From Glandiceps talaboti (taxonomy: Eukaryota; Hemichordata; Enteropneusta; Spengelidae), in NCBI RefSeq assembly GCF_964340395.1, contig NC_135555.1:9062931-9126930 (forward strand): a DNA stretch of 64,000 nucleotides. The letters are read 5' to 3'. Both the position numbers and the translations under genes were made by a program. Each line of letters starts with the position of its first letter. Positions within the stretch are counted from its first letter, which is position 1. Positions 1-11,920 of this stretch are shown one piece after another. A model generated the notes under the pieces. The model was not told the DNA's origin and did no database searches. It saw only the letters and a list, made by a program, of their open reading frames with translations.

Positions 1-162
1 AACTTGGCATACATACACAGGAAACATTATAAGCCATTTAGTTTGTAAACTGTGTATCATTTCATTATCCATTTATTCATAGATCTTGAGTCGAGTACCT
101 GTGATGTATATCGTAAGATAATTCAGTGATGTAACATTACTATGGATTTGTTGTTTTTACAG

Positions 163-1999
163 GGTATGAATTGTGAACATCTAGGCAGTGACCATGGAAC
201 AACAGAATGGCATACTGTCCATAGAAAACAGTAATCACTATGGTTATGTCAAACAGCAAAATGTTGCACCCTCCATAGATACCAGTAATCACCATGGTTA
301 CGTGCTCAATGAACCTTCTCACTCTGACCAAATTCTGAAGGGTTTGAATGATTTTCGTAAATCAGGTTATCTGACTGACACTGTCATTTGTGTGGATGGA
401 TGTGAATTCCCTTGTCATCGAGCTGTTCTGGCATGCAGTAGTCCCTACTTCAAGGCTATGTTCTCAAGTGAAATGAAAGAGACAAGAGAAGGACGTATAA
501 CAATAGATAAGATCAGTGCTACAGTTTTAGAACAATTACTAGAATATGCTTATACCTCCACAATTGTTATCAACTCAACCAATGCACAAGAATTACTTGA
601 ATTTGCAAACTTATTGCAGTATAAGAAGATCGTCGAGGCCTGTAGTAAGTACTTACAAGATCAACTTCATCCATGCAACTGTTTAGGCATTCAGTATTTA
701 GCAGAAATGCATGCCTGTCAACAACTCTACTCCAAGGCAAAGATGTATGCCGAGGCCAACTTTGGTGATGTTATTCTGAACGAGGATTTCTTACAGTTAA
801 CTTTACCGCAAGTGATGGCTTATCTCAGTCAAGATAAACTGAACGTTACCAAAGAAGAAACGGTATTTAGTGGTGCTATGTGTTGGGTTGATTATAAATT
901 CCAAAACAGAGTAGCACAAATACCCATGATTCTTGAGTGTGTCCGACTGCAGTATATGGATGCCGAGTTTCTGAATGACCGATTTAGAGACCCTATCCTG
1001 AATCAGCTGCCTGCATGTATGACTTTGTTACATAAAGCAAGGAAAACACAGAAGAAAATGGTACAAGATGACAAGAGTATTTACCATATGCCAAGTCAGC
1101 CTCGTGAATTTACAAAAACAGAGGTTATGGTGATAGTTGGTGGCTTCGATGCTGACCACACCTGGGTCCAAGATGTTCATTGCTATAATCCAACCAATAG
1201 AAAGTGGACAATGTTAGCTCCATTCCCAGCGGACATCAGTGGTTATAAAGCTGTTAGTCTCAACAACAATATTTATGTCACTGGAGGGAAAAGCACTACT
1301 GGTGTAACTGGAGCTGTGTTTTGCTACCAGTCGGTGTGTAACCAATGGAAACAAGTCACTGGACTTGATATTGCAAGACAGTTCCATGGTGCAGCCAGTT
1401 TGGGTGATTCCATTTACGTGGTAGGAGGTAAAGATGATAATGGGTGCTTCATCAGCGCTGTTGAATGTTATGATCCATCTATAGATAAGTGGAAACAAAT
1501 GCAACCTCTGCCAAATGCTGTAGGAAACCCAGCTGTTGTTTCACACAATGAGAGGCTGTACGTGATTGGTGGGTACACCTGTGGTCAACATACCTACAAA
1601 TCTATGCAATGTTATGATATTCAACTGCACACCTGGACAATAATCAACATGGTAATTCTGCAAACCAGGCATTTTCCAGCATTAGTGCTGAATGATAATA
1701 TTTACATATTAAGTGGTCCAGGAAGGTGTGGCATGCAGGTGTACAATCCATGTACAAACACATGTGTACAAACCACAGCAATGTGCACTCAAGAACGACA
1801 TCTGTTTGCATCTGCTGTCATCGATTGCAAGATGTATGTAGCTGGTGGCATGGTCAACTACAAAGCATTGCGAAGTATGGAAGTTTATGATCCTGATATG
1901 AACACTTGGACCAGTATTGGCAATATGCCAAAGTCATTAAGGCCCCATGGTTGCTGTGCTACAATTAGAAAATATCTTGGACCACCATACCTGAATTAG
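163..1999 (+). CDS. Kelch-like protein (BTB-BACK-Kelch), single coding exon; CDS 194-1999
   Basis: The protein has 601 residues from the ATG at 194, which sits in a strong Kozak context (ACCATGG). An in-frame TAG at 182 rules out an upstream start. A splice acceptor (polypyrimidine then CAG ending at 162) shows at least one 5' non-coding exon upstream. Domains seen: BTB at about residues 45-150 (typical HRAVLACSSPYFKAMF motif), BACK at about 155-265, then six Kelch blades from about 312 to the end. Blade motifs are IVGG, VTGG, VVGG, VIGG, ILSG and VAGG, so the fifth lacks the usual double glycine. Family knowledge: such proteins are usually substrate adaptors of Cullin-3 ubiquitin ligases, BTB binding Cul3 and the propeller binding substrate. 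The orthologue cannot be named from sequence alone. The first 40 residues contain a direct duplication of an SN-H-GYV motif. Length fits the family (about 550-650). Confidence 0.95.
203..306 (+). repeat. Tandem duplication inside the KLHL N-terminus
   Basis: Two adjacent in-frame units of about 51-54 bp encode related peptides: QQNGILSIENSNHYGYV followed by QQNVAPSIDTSNHHGYV. The DNA is also similar (CCATAGA, AGTAATCAC, ATGGTTA recur in the same order). It precedes the BTB domain and is probably a disordered tail. Confidence 0.8.
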
Positions 2000-2016
2000 G
2001 GGGGGGGGGGGGGGGG
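1999..2016 (+). repeat. Poly-G tract directly at the stop codon
   Basis: A run of 18 G begins with the last base of the TAG stop codon of the kelch-like gene. Similar G runs occur at 3768-3779, 3830-3841 and 54180-54191. Its length is probably unstable but lies just outside the coding sequence. Confidence 0.95.
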
Positions 2017-2890
2017 CAAATCATGACTGAGATGAACTAGTAATGAGTAATTTACAGTCAATGTTGGTAATATGATGGAATGCGCTTTGACATGACAATA
2101 CACTGTAAGCTGAATATTCCACAATTCTCTCTGATTTCTGATTTGTATGTTCAGACATAAGCTCTTTCAATGTATAGGTAAATCTCACCAGTCTACAGAG
2201 TTTTTTGGAAACATTTTTGAAATGTTCAAACTGTAGAATTCTTACTGTGAGTTTCTGAATACCATTTTCATTGGTTCTCAGTTCAGTGAGTTTTGGTAGA
2301 AGGAGAGAGATATTTTAGGAAATCAGTCCAATTTCTAGACATGTTAAAACAATGCAATTATAACTGAATAATATATATCACAAGGGTGCTGACAAATTAA
2401 AAGAAGAGTTACAAATTTTGTAAAGAAATGTTTTAAGAGCTAAATTTGACACTTGCTGTGAAAAACATGCTTGCCAATGTTAAAAAATCATCAACTTGCA
2501 CAGTCAATTTGTGTAAAGTGTTTTTAACATGTAAGTTTCTGTTGGTCTACTCATTCAGAAAAATCAATATCCTTAGTGGAGTCACAACATGTGCAACATT
2601 TTCTAGTAGTTTCATTGTAAATATTTTGAAGGGCTTTCAAGAAAGTTGGTTATAAAATTTTTTTCTTCTTCCACCAAAAGATATCTGCATGAAATGAAAG
2701 TTAATGTCTGAGCATACCGGTACAAATTAGAGAGTTGTGGGCTATTCAGTCTGTGTAATAGCACAATGTAAATCTGTCATCAATTGATGAATTTATTTTG
2801 ACAAGTTCAGTAGTGATTGCTTGAAAATGTCATTTACATTCAAACTATTGACCCAGTTAACATTTACTTTGATGAATGGTTGCACAAAGT
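2017..2890. other. 3' flank / probable 3' UTR of the KLHL gene
   Basis: AT-rich sequence without a convincing gene. Small open frames here have no recognisable domain. I saw no clear AATAAA close to the stop; the first one noticed is near 4391, so the 3' end of the transcript is unresolved. Confidence 0.5.
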
Positions 2891-3440
2891 TTAGGGCAGC
2901 CAGCCCCCTTGTTAATGATTGTACATTTAGTGTAGGGCTGTCATTTTGTGAATGATTGCACATTTAGTGTAGGGCTGCCATTTTGTGAATGATTGTACAT
3001 TTAGTGTAGGGCTGCCATTTTGTGAATGATTGCACTGTAGGGTTGCCATTTTGTGAATGATTGCACATTTAGTGTAGGGTAGCTACATGTATTTTGTGAA
3101 TGGTTGCACATTTAGTGTAGGGTTGCCATTTTGTGAATGATTGCACATTTAGTGTAGGGTTGCCATTTTGTGAAAGACTGCATATTTAGTGTAGGGCTGC
3201 CCTTTTTGAATTATTGCATACTAAAGTTTGTGGTGGCTCTTGTAAATGATCGCATATTTAGTGTAGGGCAGCCATTTTGTGAATATTGCATATTTACTTT
3301 AGGGCAGCCCTTGTGAATGATTGTATGAGTAGTATAGGGCAGCTCCTGTGAATGATTGCATGTGTGTAGGGCAGCCCTCGTGAATTATTGTGTATTTAGT
3401 GTAGGGCAGCCCATGTGAATTATTGCGTATTTAGTTAGTT
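2891..3440. repeat. 37-bp minisatellite, about 14 degenerate copies
   Basis: The unit contains GTGTAGGGCTGCCATTTTG then GAATGATTGCACATTTA. The GTGTAGG anchor recurs at 2930, 2967 and 3004, giving a 37-bp period. Copies become shorter and more divergent towards 3440. Confidence 0.9.
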
Positions 3441-3554
3441 CAGGGGTGTCTTATACCAAGAGACAAATTTTGATAAAGCTATGTGAAATACAGACATGAT
3501 GATTTTATACTGACATGAATGTAGGGGTATGTGCTTACTAAGCACATGCTAAGC

Positions 3555-3845
3555 TTTAGCATTGATGACCCAATCACTTTAAATAGAGGGGGGTGTGGGG
3601 GTGTGGGGGTGTGGTGAGGGTAGGTGACCATAGGTGACATTCACTGAAAATGTTGAGGGGGCTGGTGGGCTATATGGTGAGGGTAGGTGACCGTTTACCC
3701 AGAATGTAGGGGCTAGTATGTGTTCAGCATTGATGACCAATTCACCTTACATGTAGATATGGATAGGGGGGGGGGGGGGCTGTGTGGCGAGGGTAGGTGA
3801 CCATAGGTGACATTCACTGAAAATATTGAGGGGGGGGGGGGTTAT
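3555..3845 (+). repeat. G-rich tandem repeat, about 168-bp period, G-quadruplex prone
   Basis: The phrase CAGCATTGATGACC occurs at 3559 and 3727, each followed by a G-run block and then GAGGGTAGGTGACC and GGTGACATTCACTGAAAAT. Repeated runs of three or more G on the plus strand (GGGGTGTGGGGGTGTGGG type) could form G-quadruplexes. Confidence 0.75.
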
Positions 3846-3949
3846 ATTTCCTGAGTGTAGATGAACATTCATCCTGAGAGGAATTTAGACAAATGACCTG
3901 ATGTAAAGTATATAGACCATTGTTTAGGCTGTGATAGTTTACATTAGAG

Positions 3950-4335
3950 TAATCTAGCTGCTAGACCTTTGGGCTTTCTTCTGATACGTCAAATGAAAGG
4001 TGCAATTGAAGACGTATAGCCCAACTTAAGGTCTAAAGTCATCGCCCCCATTCCAGTATATAAATAATGGCCTATCAGAGAATCCCAATTACGACTAGCA
4101 CAAACTGAGAAGAAGGGGTGATTTTTTCATGCATATTCATCTCGTAAAAATAACCACCAAAATACATACTTTACTCAGCCCACGACCCTATGTCACCTCA
4201 ATGGAATGTCAAGTTTAAAGGTGACTTTAGCTAGACCTCAGACTAAATGTCCTCAATTGCACCTTTCATACGCAAAGCAATCTTCTGTCCCTTGTTGTAT
4301 TAGGAGAAAGCCCAAAGGTCTAGCAGGTAGACTAA
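3950..4335. mobile_element. MITE copy 1 (long form, about 386 bp)
   Basis: The left end has CTAGCTGCTAGACCTTTGGG and the right end its inverted copy (CCCAAAGGTCTAGCAGGTAG), so the terminal inverted repeats match closely. A second, inner inverted pair is AAAGGTGCAATTGA near 4000 and TCAATTGCACCTTT near 4255. The flanks ACATTAGAG and ATGTTTGAG agree at 6 of 9 bases, a possible decayed target duplication. No coding sequence, so it is non-autonomous. Related copies: 6399-6543, 20102-20233 and 34316-34446. Confidence 0.85.
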
Positions 4336-5504
4336 TGTTTGAGTGGCAGTATGGATGAGAAACGACTATTTATTTTGGATTTTTTTAATTAATAAAAAAA
4401 ACTTATGTGTTTTGACGTTTAGACAACATATTCAAAATAATTACCCCATTTATTCACATTACCATTATATCAATGACTGAATTTATCCACTTTATTGTTT
4501 GTTTGTATATAACTGGCACATATATCAGCCATGTTTATGACTTGAGGTTTACCTCGTATATATTTACATTGAATATTCTAAAAGATGAATATTTTGTTAG
4601 CATCATCATGACATATTTATGTGTGGAGTTGACATTTGATTATTTAGTGTTGCGTTGCAGTGAAAGACCATTAAACGTGTGGCCATGTACTACACTCATA
4701 GTCTCCGACCTCTATCTTGTCTTTAGCTTACTATAATTCTAACATACTGCTCAGTAACTAACATATACAATCTATATACACAGTTGAATATCTTCTTTAT
4801 CAGATCCATACTAGACAGGCAGAGTTATTGCAGTGACATAGAAAAGTCCAGTATTTACATTCGACTGTAAAGTGTAGCTGGTACTGGCATGCATTGATGG
4901 TTAAAACCCCCCAGAAAAATATGTTGTTTTATATTTGTGTGACAAGAGAAGTTTGCTTTGTGTTGATGTGCATGTGGACCCCTCAGTCTGTTCCTCATTT
5001 GCAAACATAATTTTAGTACCATAATTAAGCGTCAACTAAGAGTACCATTCATCATGTTCATTGAATGGTTGCTGGGGGAATCTTACATGTAGTTCAATAG
5101 TTTGTGTTCCTCATGACCCAGCTGTCAGACATACATTTCTTCAATGTAGCAAAATAATAAATAACTTGATGTCACCTACGACGGGATTAAAAAATTATCA
5201 TGTCACTGATTGTAAGATGGCAAACCCACAAGTGTGTATCGGAGTAAAAATTAGTTTGTTGCTGAAATCTGAGACTTGCATAAAACAAATGGTTCACTGA
5301 GTTTCCAGTTGTTATTTCTAAGTTATTCAGACTGTTAGGCACCATCAGTAAAATTCTTTGTTTCCTGTCTGTGTGTGGGTTAGTGGTTTTTAGTAAATTT
5401 AGAAAAAAACAACCAAATTTCCTTTTGCTCAAAATTTCCACGAAAGGCCTTTTTTGATGCCATTATACAAAATCTCTTCCGAATAACTACAAATATATCT
5501 AAAT
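4336..5504. other. Intergenic stretch without recognised genes
   Basis: AT-rich DNA with a few open frames of 60-90 codons that show no domain, low-complexity composition and no supporting splice signals. I see nothing functional here. Confidence 0.5.
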
Positions 5505-5608
5505 AGTTGCTGCATAGGTTTGTCTGTCTTATGTCTCCCACCCCTCTGTCTGTCTCATTCTCTGTATGTATGTATGTATGTATGTATGTATGTATGTATG
5601 TGTATGTG

Positions 5609-5640
<32 letters not shown>

Positions 5641-5925
5641 TGTATGTGTGTGTGTATGTATGTATGTATGTATGTATGTATGTATGTATGTATGTGTGTG
5701 TGTGTATGTATGTATGTATGTACGTACGTACGTACGTACGTATGTTTGTCTGTCTTGTGTCTCCCACCCGTCTGTCTCATTCTCTGTTTGTCCATCCATC
5801 TTTGTCTGTCTGGTTATTTGTCTGTCTTACATCTCCCACCCCTCTGTCTGTCTCTCATTCTCTATGTTTGTTTGTCAGGCCATCCATCTTTGTCTGTTTG
5901 TTTGTCTGTCTGTCACACACATGCT
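5505..5925. repeat. TATG/TACG microsatellite within TCTG-rich repeats
   Basis: (TATG)n runs from about 5562 to 5740, interrupted by short TGTG blocks and ending in TACG units. It is flanked by imperfect copies of a phrase with GTCTCCCACCCCTCTGTCTG near 5530, 5757 and 5830. All long open frames here are a by-product of the 4-bp repeat, which is open in several frames. Confidence 0.95.
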
Positions 5926-6398
5926 CTCCCTCCCTTCATACTCATTTTCTTTTTCACCCCTCAAAATAAAATCTCATCAGCACAGACTTGCAACTTAGGC
6001 TAAGGCTAACTCTAACTTCACTGGCATGAGATATTAATTTTATACCATCTTGCATGTGTGAGAGAACATGATATTGAGGCACTGAAAATTAAAATGATAA
6101 AGTTGTAAAAGTTTACTTAATTTCAACGATATTTAAAAAAAAAATATTGCAGTGATTCACGTCTCCATATGGTAATGACAAGAACTGATTAGATTTTGTA
6201 AAACATCTAGTGAATATTAAGTCAACATTAATTAACTAATCTACTGGAGATCAACTCCACTTGCAAATGATAGTTATCTGTCAACTACCCTTGTTTAAAA
6301 AAAACAGGGTGTGGCCTATCTCTGTGGTTTGCCCTCAGCTAAATTATTGCACCCTGCCCCTTTGGCCCTCACAAAATTGATCACTACAGATACCAGAT
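5926..6398. other. Intergenic stretch, nothing recognised
   Basis: AT-rich sequence between the microsatellite and MITE copy 2. No coding, RNA or repeat signal was found. Confidence 0.4.
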
Positions 6399-6543
6399 TA
6401 GTCTAGCTGCTAGACCTTGGATGTTCTTCCGATACAATACGACACACGACTGAACATTGTTTTCGAGTTAGGGCAAACCCTCACTGTGAACTTTGTTCGC
6501 TTATTGTCTCAGAAGAAAGCCTGAACGTCTAGCAGCAAGACCA
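6399..6543. mobile_element. MITE copy 2 (short form)
   Basis: The left end TAGTCTAGCTGCTAGACCTT faces an inverted right end whose complement reads TGGTCTTGCTGCTAGACG. The interior resembles copy 3 (ACACGAC.GAACAT, CCTCACTGTGAACTT). No clean target duplication remains, so it is older than copies 3 and 4. Confidence 0.85.
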
Positions 6544-6854
6544 GATATACTAATAACTGGACCCGGCTCATCACAAATGTAAGTTCCGATAACCTGTACA
6601 GGAACTATTCGCAAAACCCAAGCCAGCTCAGCCCTTGGTTTGCTCTGTGTTCAGTAACATTGTGCATCGATCAACCCTCACGACTCCCATTTTTGTGATA
6701 GAACAAGGGATATGGATAGGAGGAGTATTGTGTCAGACATAATTGCAGGCGAGACAGGCACACAGGTGACCGAGACATGACTGGCACAAAATGCTTTACC
6801 ATGGGTTTGTAATTAACCACTGAATCGTCCTTTCATTCATGCTAAAAAAGCGTT

Positions 6855-6913
6855 AAAGCTGCACTAGCTGTAACTGGAATATCATTTTATCGATCTGACA
6901 ACCAACAATATAT
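6855..6913. repeat. Left part of an older dispersed repeat split by the retrotransposon
   Basis: The phrase CTGTAACTGGAATATCATTTT and the following bases match the start of a second copy at 28458. The repeat resumes at 15632 on the other side of the LTR element. Confidence 0.7.
6910..6913. repeat. Target-site duplication ATAT (left)
   Basis: ATAT directly precedes the left LTR and is repeated at 15632-15635 after the right LTR. The rejoined flanks match the intact repeat copy at 28.5 kb, which supports this boundary. Confidence 0.7.
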
Positions 6914-7541
6914 TGTAACGAATCTCTGGAAAATACTCCAAAAACCCTGAAGTTGTAAACTCTATAAAATACTACACCACAAGGCCCACGAAAACCAGTG
7001 TAAACGGTAGCGCAAACTGGCCTCCGATAACCGTGAATGCCTCGTTACGGGCCGTTCGTTTAGACTGTGTGCGAGGGCAGAACTCGCACCGTAAAACTGG
7101 GTCTGCACGAATGCACTGATTGCCACACCAATCGTACGGAACAAAGAAACCAGAAAAACCCTGGAACAACTCGATAAACCAACAATCTACCTCACAGAGG
7201 TGTACGAGGAAATATTTCCCCAACGAAAGAAATAGGCTTTAACCGAAATAGAAGGAAAATAGAGGTAAGCAAGAGATTAGTTCACCAGCATAAGAAATAC
7301 ACTGTTCACTGCACGCCGTCTTCATCCAGAGTCCCCGGACGGGAGGGGTGGTTGCCCATGGTTACCAACCTCACGTGACCAAGTCTCCACCTCCTAGCAA
7401 CTGACTGACATATACCCAAATAGTCGGATAACCGTACCTGAGAATCAGGGATCTTTTACATTTCTCAGCCAGATACTAATAGTATAGGACTGGCTACAAG
7501 TGACCACTGAGGGCGCTAAAATGCCCAAGTATTTCGTAACA
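6914..7541 (-). repeat. 3' LTR
   Basis: Begins TGTAACGAA and ends TTCGTAACA on the plus strand, giving TG...CA ends and a near-perfect 9-bp inverted repeat. Small open frames inside (6962-7144, 6972-7223) recur in the other LTR and are not genes. Confidence 0.95.
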
Positions 7542-7556
7542 ACTCCCCCCGACCAG
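7542..7556 (-). other. Polypurine tract for plus-strand priming
   Basis: On the minus strand GGTCGGGGGGAGT abuts the 3' LTR, the expected position for the polypurine tract. Confidence 0.8.
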
Positions 7557-8721
7557 ACCTGTGCATGTCCTCATGCACAAAAGGTTGACAAAAATATTAA
7601 TCTTAAACTGTACTAAATGATCCAATCTCAAGATTACTAGTACTAAGGGTAACAAGCCCTCCTGTTCTGGTCAAAATAAATGTAAGAATCTGTCGTGTAA
7701 AAACCGATACAAAAACTTAACTGTGGATACCACATACAACTTTCAGAGTTAAGCGTGTCGTGCAGTCGTTGTCAACAAACAACTTCTCAGTAATCAGATG
7801 TTTAAATTCACCGATAAAAGGTGGTGGCAATGGGGATTCGGACCCTCTATAACTGTCCCATCACCTGTCCCAATGCAAAAACAGTATCCACATTACGCTT
7901 CAGCTGGCAAGACCAACCCGCAGCAATGGGGTACGTAATTTTTATTAAGGACTGCATATAAACTTGCCTGACACTGAGCAAAATCTACCTATTGCACGAG
8001 AAATCCATACAGCAAGGTACTTCCATAAGAGGTAAAGGGAAAAGTGTAAGGTAGAGTTATTATAGGTGCGAGTATATAAACAAGTCTATCACGCTGCAAT
8101 TACATACCACCCATAACTACTCAAAGACAATAGAGGGAGTAAACTGTAAGGCAAATGTTATCTGGCATATGGCAAGGGCTCATGCAAACAGTGTACACCA
8201 CCCACAATTTCTCCCATTATATCGAAGTCTAACTTGTATAAAGTCGTGCCAGGCCATACCCATGGCGTTATTATACTACCTGACTAGTTAGATACCTCCA
8301 GGCCAATTGCATACTCCAGCAATTCTAACAGGCCAATAGAGACAGATATAGAGATAAGAGAGTAGAAACTTTTCATTTACTTTGCTGTACTTTGTTCTGA
8401 TGTAGTCAACTTAATGAAGCAAGTACAATAGTGAGCTGCATTTTTTTTCAGTCGGTAATTGTCGATTGTCGGGAAGAAAAATAATAACCGATGATTACTC
8501 ATCCACCAATCACTCTGATCATATACTAGGATCGTATCCGTGACTGAACATCACTGTTTCACCAGCCTACCTGGAAACATGTGACTACCATGGACTACAC
8601 CGTCCACCAAGTGTAACTGTTCATCAAGTAACACTCACTGTGACTAACCTTCGCAGGGACGTCAAACCCTGAAGGGAGAGACTTACAATCTCCCTGGTTA
8701 CGAGGTGTACTTTTCTATGGC
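7557..8721 (-). other. Long non-coding 3' region of the retrotransposon
   Basis: About 1.17 kb between the pol stop and the polypurine tract holds no open frame of 60 codons on the element's strand. It could be a relic of a third gene, an RNA packaging or export region, or captured sequence. Confidence 0.7.
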
Positions 8722-11700
8722 TTAGATCACTTGTACAGCTCCACCAGAGCTGTATGTTGTTAACTCTTTCCATGCTTGTTTCACGGCCTTTGATAGTGTA
8801 CCAAAACCATAATGGTCTACACGTTTTCTCTCTCTCCTTGGATACCTCCTGTGATTAACCTCGTCATCCATTTGCTGACTATTTGCATTCTTAGGCAGTG
8901 CCGTAGGAACACTAAGTGCAGATTCGTCAACAACCGGACTTTTGTCACCATTGGTCATTTCACAATCCACCGCCAGATCACATGGTGTACTAGTAGCACT
9001 TTCCATCGTATCCAGATCACTGACTTCATTCTGGCCACAATCCAAGTCATCTTTCTCTACTTTGCCAGTGTCCAAAAGACTGTCTAACCCCAGGTTGACC
9101 TCAGTTGACTGACCTTTCACCTTATATTTGTCACTGTCATATTTTACAGTGTCTTTGATGAGTTCAGTGACCTTACTTTTCTCACCCTCATTTGATGTTA
9201 ATAGAGCTGGGTCAGTGGGTTTACCGACCTGGATGCGTTCATCCTGTGGTACAACTTTAACTTTGTCCAACCAGGGAATCAGAACTTCCCCCTGATACTG
9301 CTTTAGCTTTTCATGGTGAACTAGCTTTGGTTTAGTTCTAGGGCTGAGCTGTATCCGGTACACCAGGTCGGACAGTTTGCTTGTAACCAGATATGGCCCT
9401 TCAAAAGCCAACTGTAGTTTTGGTGCGTAACCCTTTTTCCTGCGCTCATCTTTCAACCAAACAAAGTCCCCAACTTGAAAAGTATTCCTAGTTGCAAAAC
9501 GATCATACAATCGTTTCTGTCGCCTAGCTGTGGCATTCAACTGTGTTCTCGCATGTTCGTGTGCATGTTCTAACTTTTCCCTTAAGTCAGCTACATAGTC
9601 AGAGTTGGTAGCCCCCTTTGGAGGTTCTACCGGTGTTACTGCCATATCTAAGGGGTAGTGCAACTCCCTCCCAAACATCATCATATTAGGTGTTTCCCCA
9701 GTAGATGGATGCACACTGCTACGATATGCAAAAGTGGCCAAACTGATGTTCTCATCCCAGTCGGATTGATGTTTCAGGGGATCCATATAAGCTCTTATAT
9801 AACGGACCAGGGTGTGATTAAACCTTTCGACCTGTCCGTCACTTTGCGGGTGCCGAGGGGTAGTGTAGGTTTTATTCACCCCCAGCAAATCACACACCTC
9901 CCTGAAAATATTTGAAATAAAATTTCTGCCCTGGTCACTATGGCATTCCAGGGGCATGCCAAAACGACTGAGGAAATTATCCAACAGCACTTTTGCAATT
10001 GTGGTAGCCTCCTCATTAGGAATTGGATAGGCCTCCATCCACTTGGTGAAGTAATCACCAACAACTAGTATCTTTTTATTACCTTTACTACTCTCCGGAA
10101 AGGGTCCCACCACATCGATGGCTATGCGTTCAAGAGCTGCACCAACAACATAAGTTTTTAGAGGAGCTCTCTTCTTTCCAACAACTGACTTATTTTTAGC
10201 ACACACATTGCACAATCGAATGTGACTTCGCACGTCAACAGACATCCCATACCAATAGTACTTAAGCCTTGTTTTTGCCAGTGTTCGCCCAATACCGGCA
10301 TGACCTCCAAATTTACTATCATGAAAAGTCCCCAATACTAGCTTCACAAAGGTTTTTGGCAAAATGATTTGCCACCTCACTAACTTTCCATCAGCTGCTT
10401 CCCATAGCTTGTATAGTATGCCATTATGTACCCTGAGTTGGGAATATTGGGACCAATATGTCTTCAAAGCTGGTGACTTGTGAGAAATATCCTCCCAAAT
10501 TGGTCGAGGTTCACCACTCTCCACATGTCTCATTATTAGACCAATATTTGGATCCTCCAATTGTTGTTTCCTCAACTCCTCCACTGACCAAAGAGTCTCA
10601 TGGTCAATGACCTGTTTACTATCTAAGCTAAATTCAGCTTCCCGTTGCTTGGATTCAGCAATCGGGCGCTTGGTGGACACTTTATGCGCATTACACCAAT
10701 TTGGATGAAGGCGTCCCTCCACCCTAGGCCACCCATTGTTAGATTCGCTGGGAATTACCCCCACCCTTGAAGCCTTACGACTGACAGGAACACCTTTAGA
10801 AACTAAATCCTGACTTTCCGACCTGTTTGACTCAATTTCTGACATATTATTTACCATTGTATTTGTATGACTTTCCTTGTGGTGATCCCTACCACACTGC
10901 TTACAGTACTCCACAGGAATACGACTCAAGGCATCTGCATTCAGATGCTTTTTACCAGGCCTGTGTTCAACTTTAAACTTATACTGGCCCAGGATCTCTA
11001 ACCAGCGGGCCAACTGTCCCTCGGGGTTCTTAAATTTCAGCAGCCAAACCAAAGAGGCATGATCTGTCCGAATGGTAAACTCTCTACCAAGCAAGTAATG
11101 CCTGAAATATTTAACATACTCTACTATAGCTAATAGCTCTTGGCGTGTCACACAGTAATTTCTCTCTGCTTTACTCATGACTTTACTAGCAAAACAGATA
11201 GGTCTCTCCACCCCCTCTTGTATCTGACTCAACACAGCTCCAATACCCACTTTGCTGGCATCTGTATCAAGAAGGAAATCCCCTTGTGAAGATGGAAAAG
11301 CCAATACTGGCGAAGATGTCAATGATGTCTTAAGCTGACTGAAAGCAGCCTGACATGCTGATGTCCATACAAAATGAGCATTCTTTTTGGTTAGTTCATT
11401 CAGGGGCTTTGCTATAGTAGCAAAGTCTTTAATGAATCGCCTGTAGTATGAGGCTAAGCCAAAGAAACTACGTACTTCAGATACACTAGTTGGTACCGGC
11501 CAATTCTGGATTGATTCAATTTTCTTAGGATCAGTGGAAACGCCATCTTTTGAAACTTTGTGACCCAGAAATTCCACTTGCTCAGCAAAAAGCACACATT
11601 TCTTTGCTTTCAATTTCAACCCAGCCCCCCTCAGTTTATCAAAGACCATTTGCAATCGCTTCAGTTCCTCCTCAAAGGTATCAGCAAAAATAATCAGATC

Positions 11701-11916
11701 ATCCAGATATAACAGACAGATCTCCCATTGCAACCCATAGAAAACTTTCTCCATTAACTTTTGAAAAGTGCCTGGTGCCCCTGATAATCCCATGGGCATA
11801 ACTGTCCATTCCAACAATCTACCAGATGGGGTTACAATAGCTGATTTTTTTCTACTTTCCTCATCTAGACCGACCTGATAAAAACCACTGCAAAGATCAA
11901 GACAACTAAAATATTT
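8722..11916 (-). pseudogene. pol: Retrotransposon pol, downstream part: RT (C-terminal part), RNase H, integrase
   Basis: Open frame of 1,064 codons after the break at about 11916. Visible: RT core with YLDD at about residues 70-73; RNase H beginning near DTDAS at about 217 with the RQELL glutamate; integrase HHCC zinc finger (H..H..C..C) at about 532-572; integrase DDE triad in IDVVG, SDQGR and VERFN (about 601, 661, 697); then a GPY/F-type module (FEGPYLV). About 190 acidic residues follow, ending in a basic PRRERKR patch. No chromodomain motif is evident. The frame is intact from the break to its TAA, so the only clear defect of pol is the RT deletion. A start at the Met at 11817 is unlikely to be real because it lies mid-RT. 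Confidence 0.93.
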
Positions 11917-11920
11917 GTAT
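11914..11920 (-). other. Deletion junction in reverse transcriptase
   Basis: The frames of the two pol parts meet here. Upstream codons read V-N-T and downstream codons read K-Y-F-S, with a one-base phase change. Family alignment implies a small lost segment with a length of 3n+1. Confidence 0.8.

Noticed and set aside
188-193. GTG start two codons upstream of the KLHL ATG
   Set aside because: The ATG at 194 has a strong Kozak context; GTG initiation is not expected in an animal gene.
2446-2655. 69-codon plus-strand frame
   Set aside because: No domain, no splice or start context, AT-rich; likely KLHL 3' flank.
2891-3440. CRISPR-like array
   Set aside because: No unique spacers; the 37-bp units are contiguous and degenerate, in an animal genome.
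4473-4736. 87-codon plus-strand frame with hydrophobic stretches
   Set aside because: Composition is what AT-rich random sequence gives; no homology recognised.
5380-6003. Several overlapping open frames of 70-163 codons on both strands
   Set aside because: They are translations of the TATG/TCTG microsatellite, open in several frames because of its 4-bp period.
6399-6543. Clean 9-bp target duplication around MITE copy 2
   Set aside because: The flanks share only AGATA-like bases in shifted positions; not convincing.
6962-7223. 60- and 83-codon frames, repeated at 15052-15313
   Set aside because: They lie in both LTRs at the same place, have no domain, and arise from LTR sequence.
7557-8721. 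Possible env gene in the retrotransposon
   Set aside because: No open frame, signal peptide or membrane segment in the interval.
8722-9300. Chromodomain at the end of integrase
   Set aside because: The C-terminal extension is acidic and low complexity, without the aromatic chromodomain motifs.
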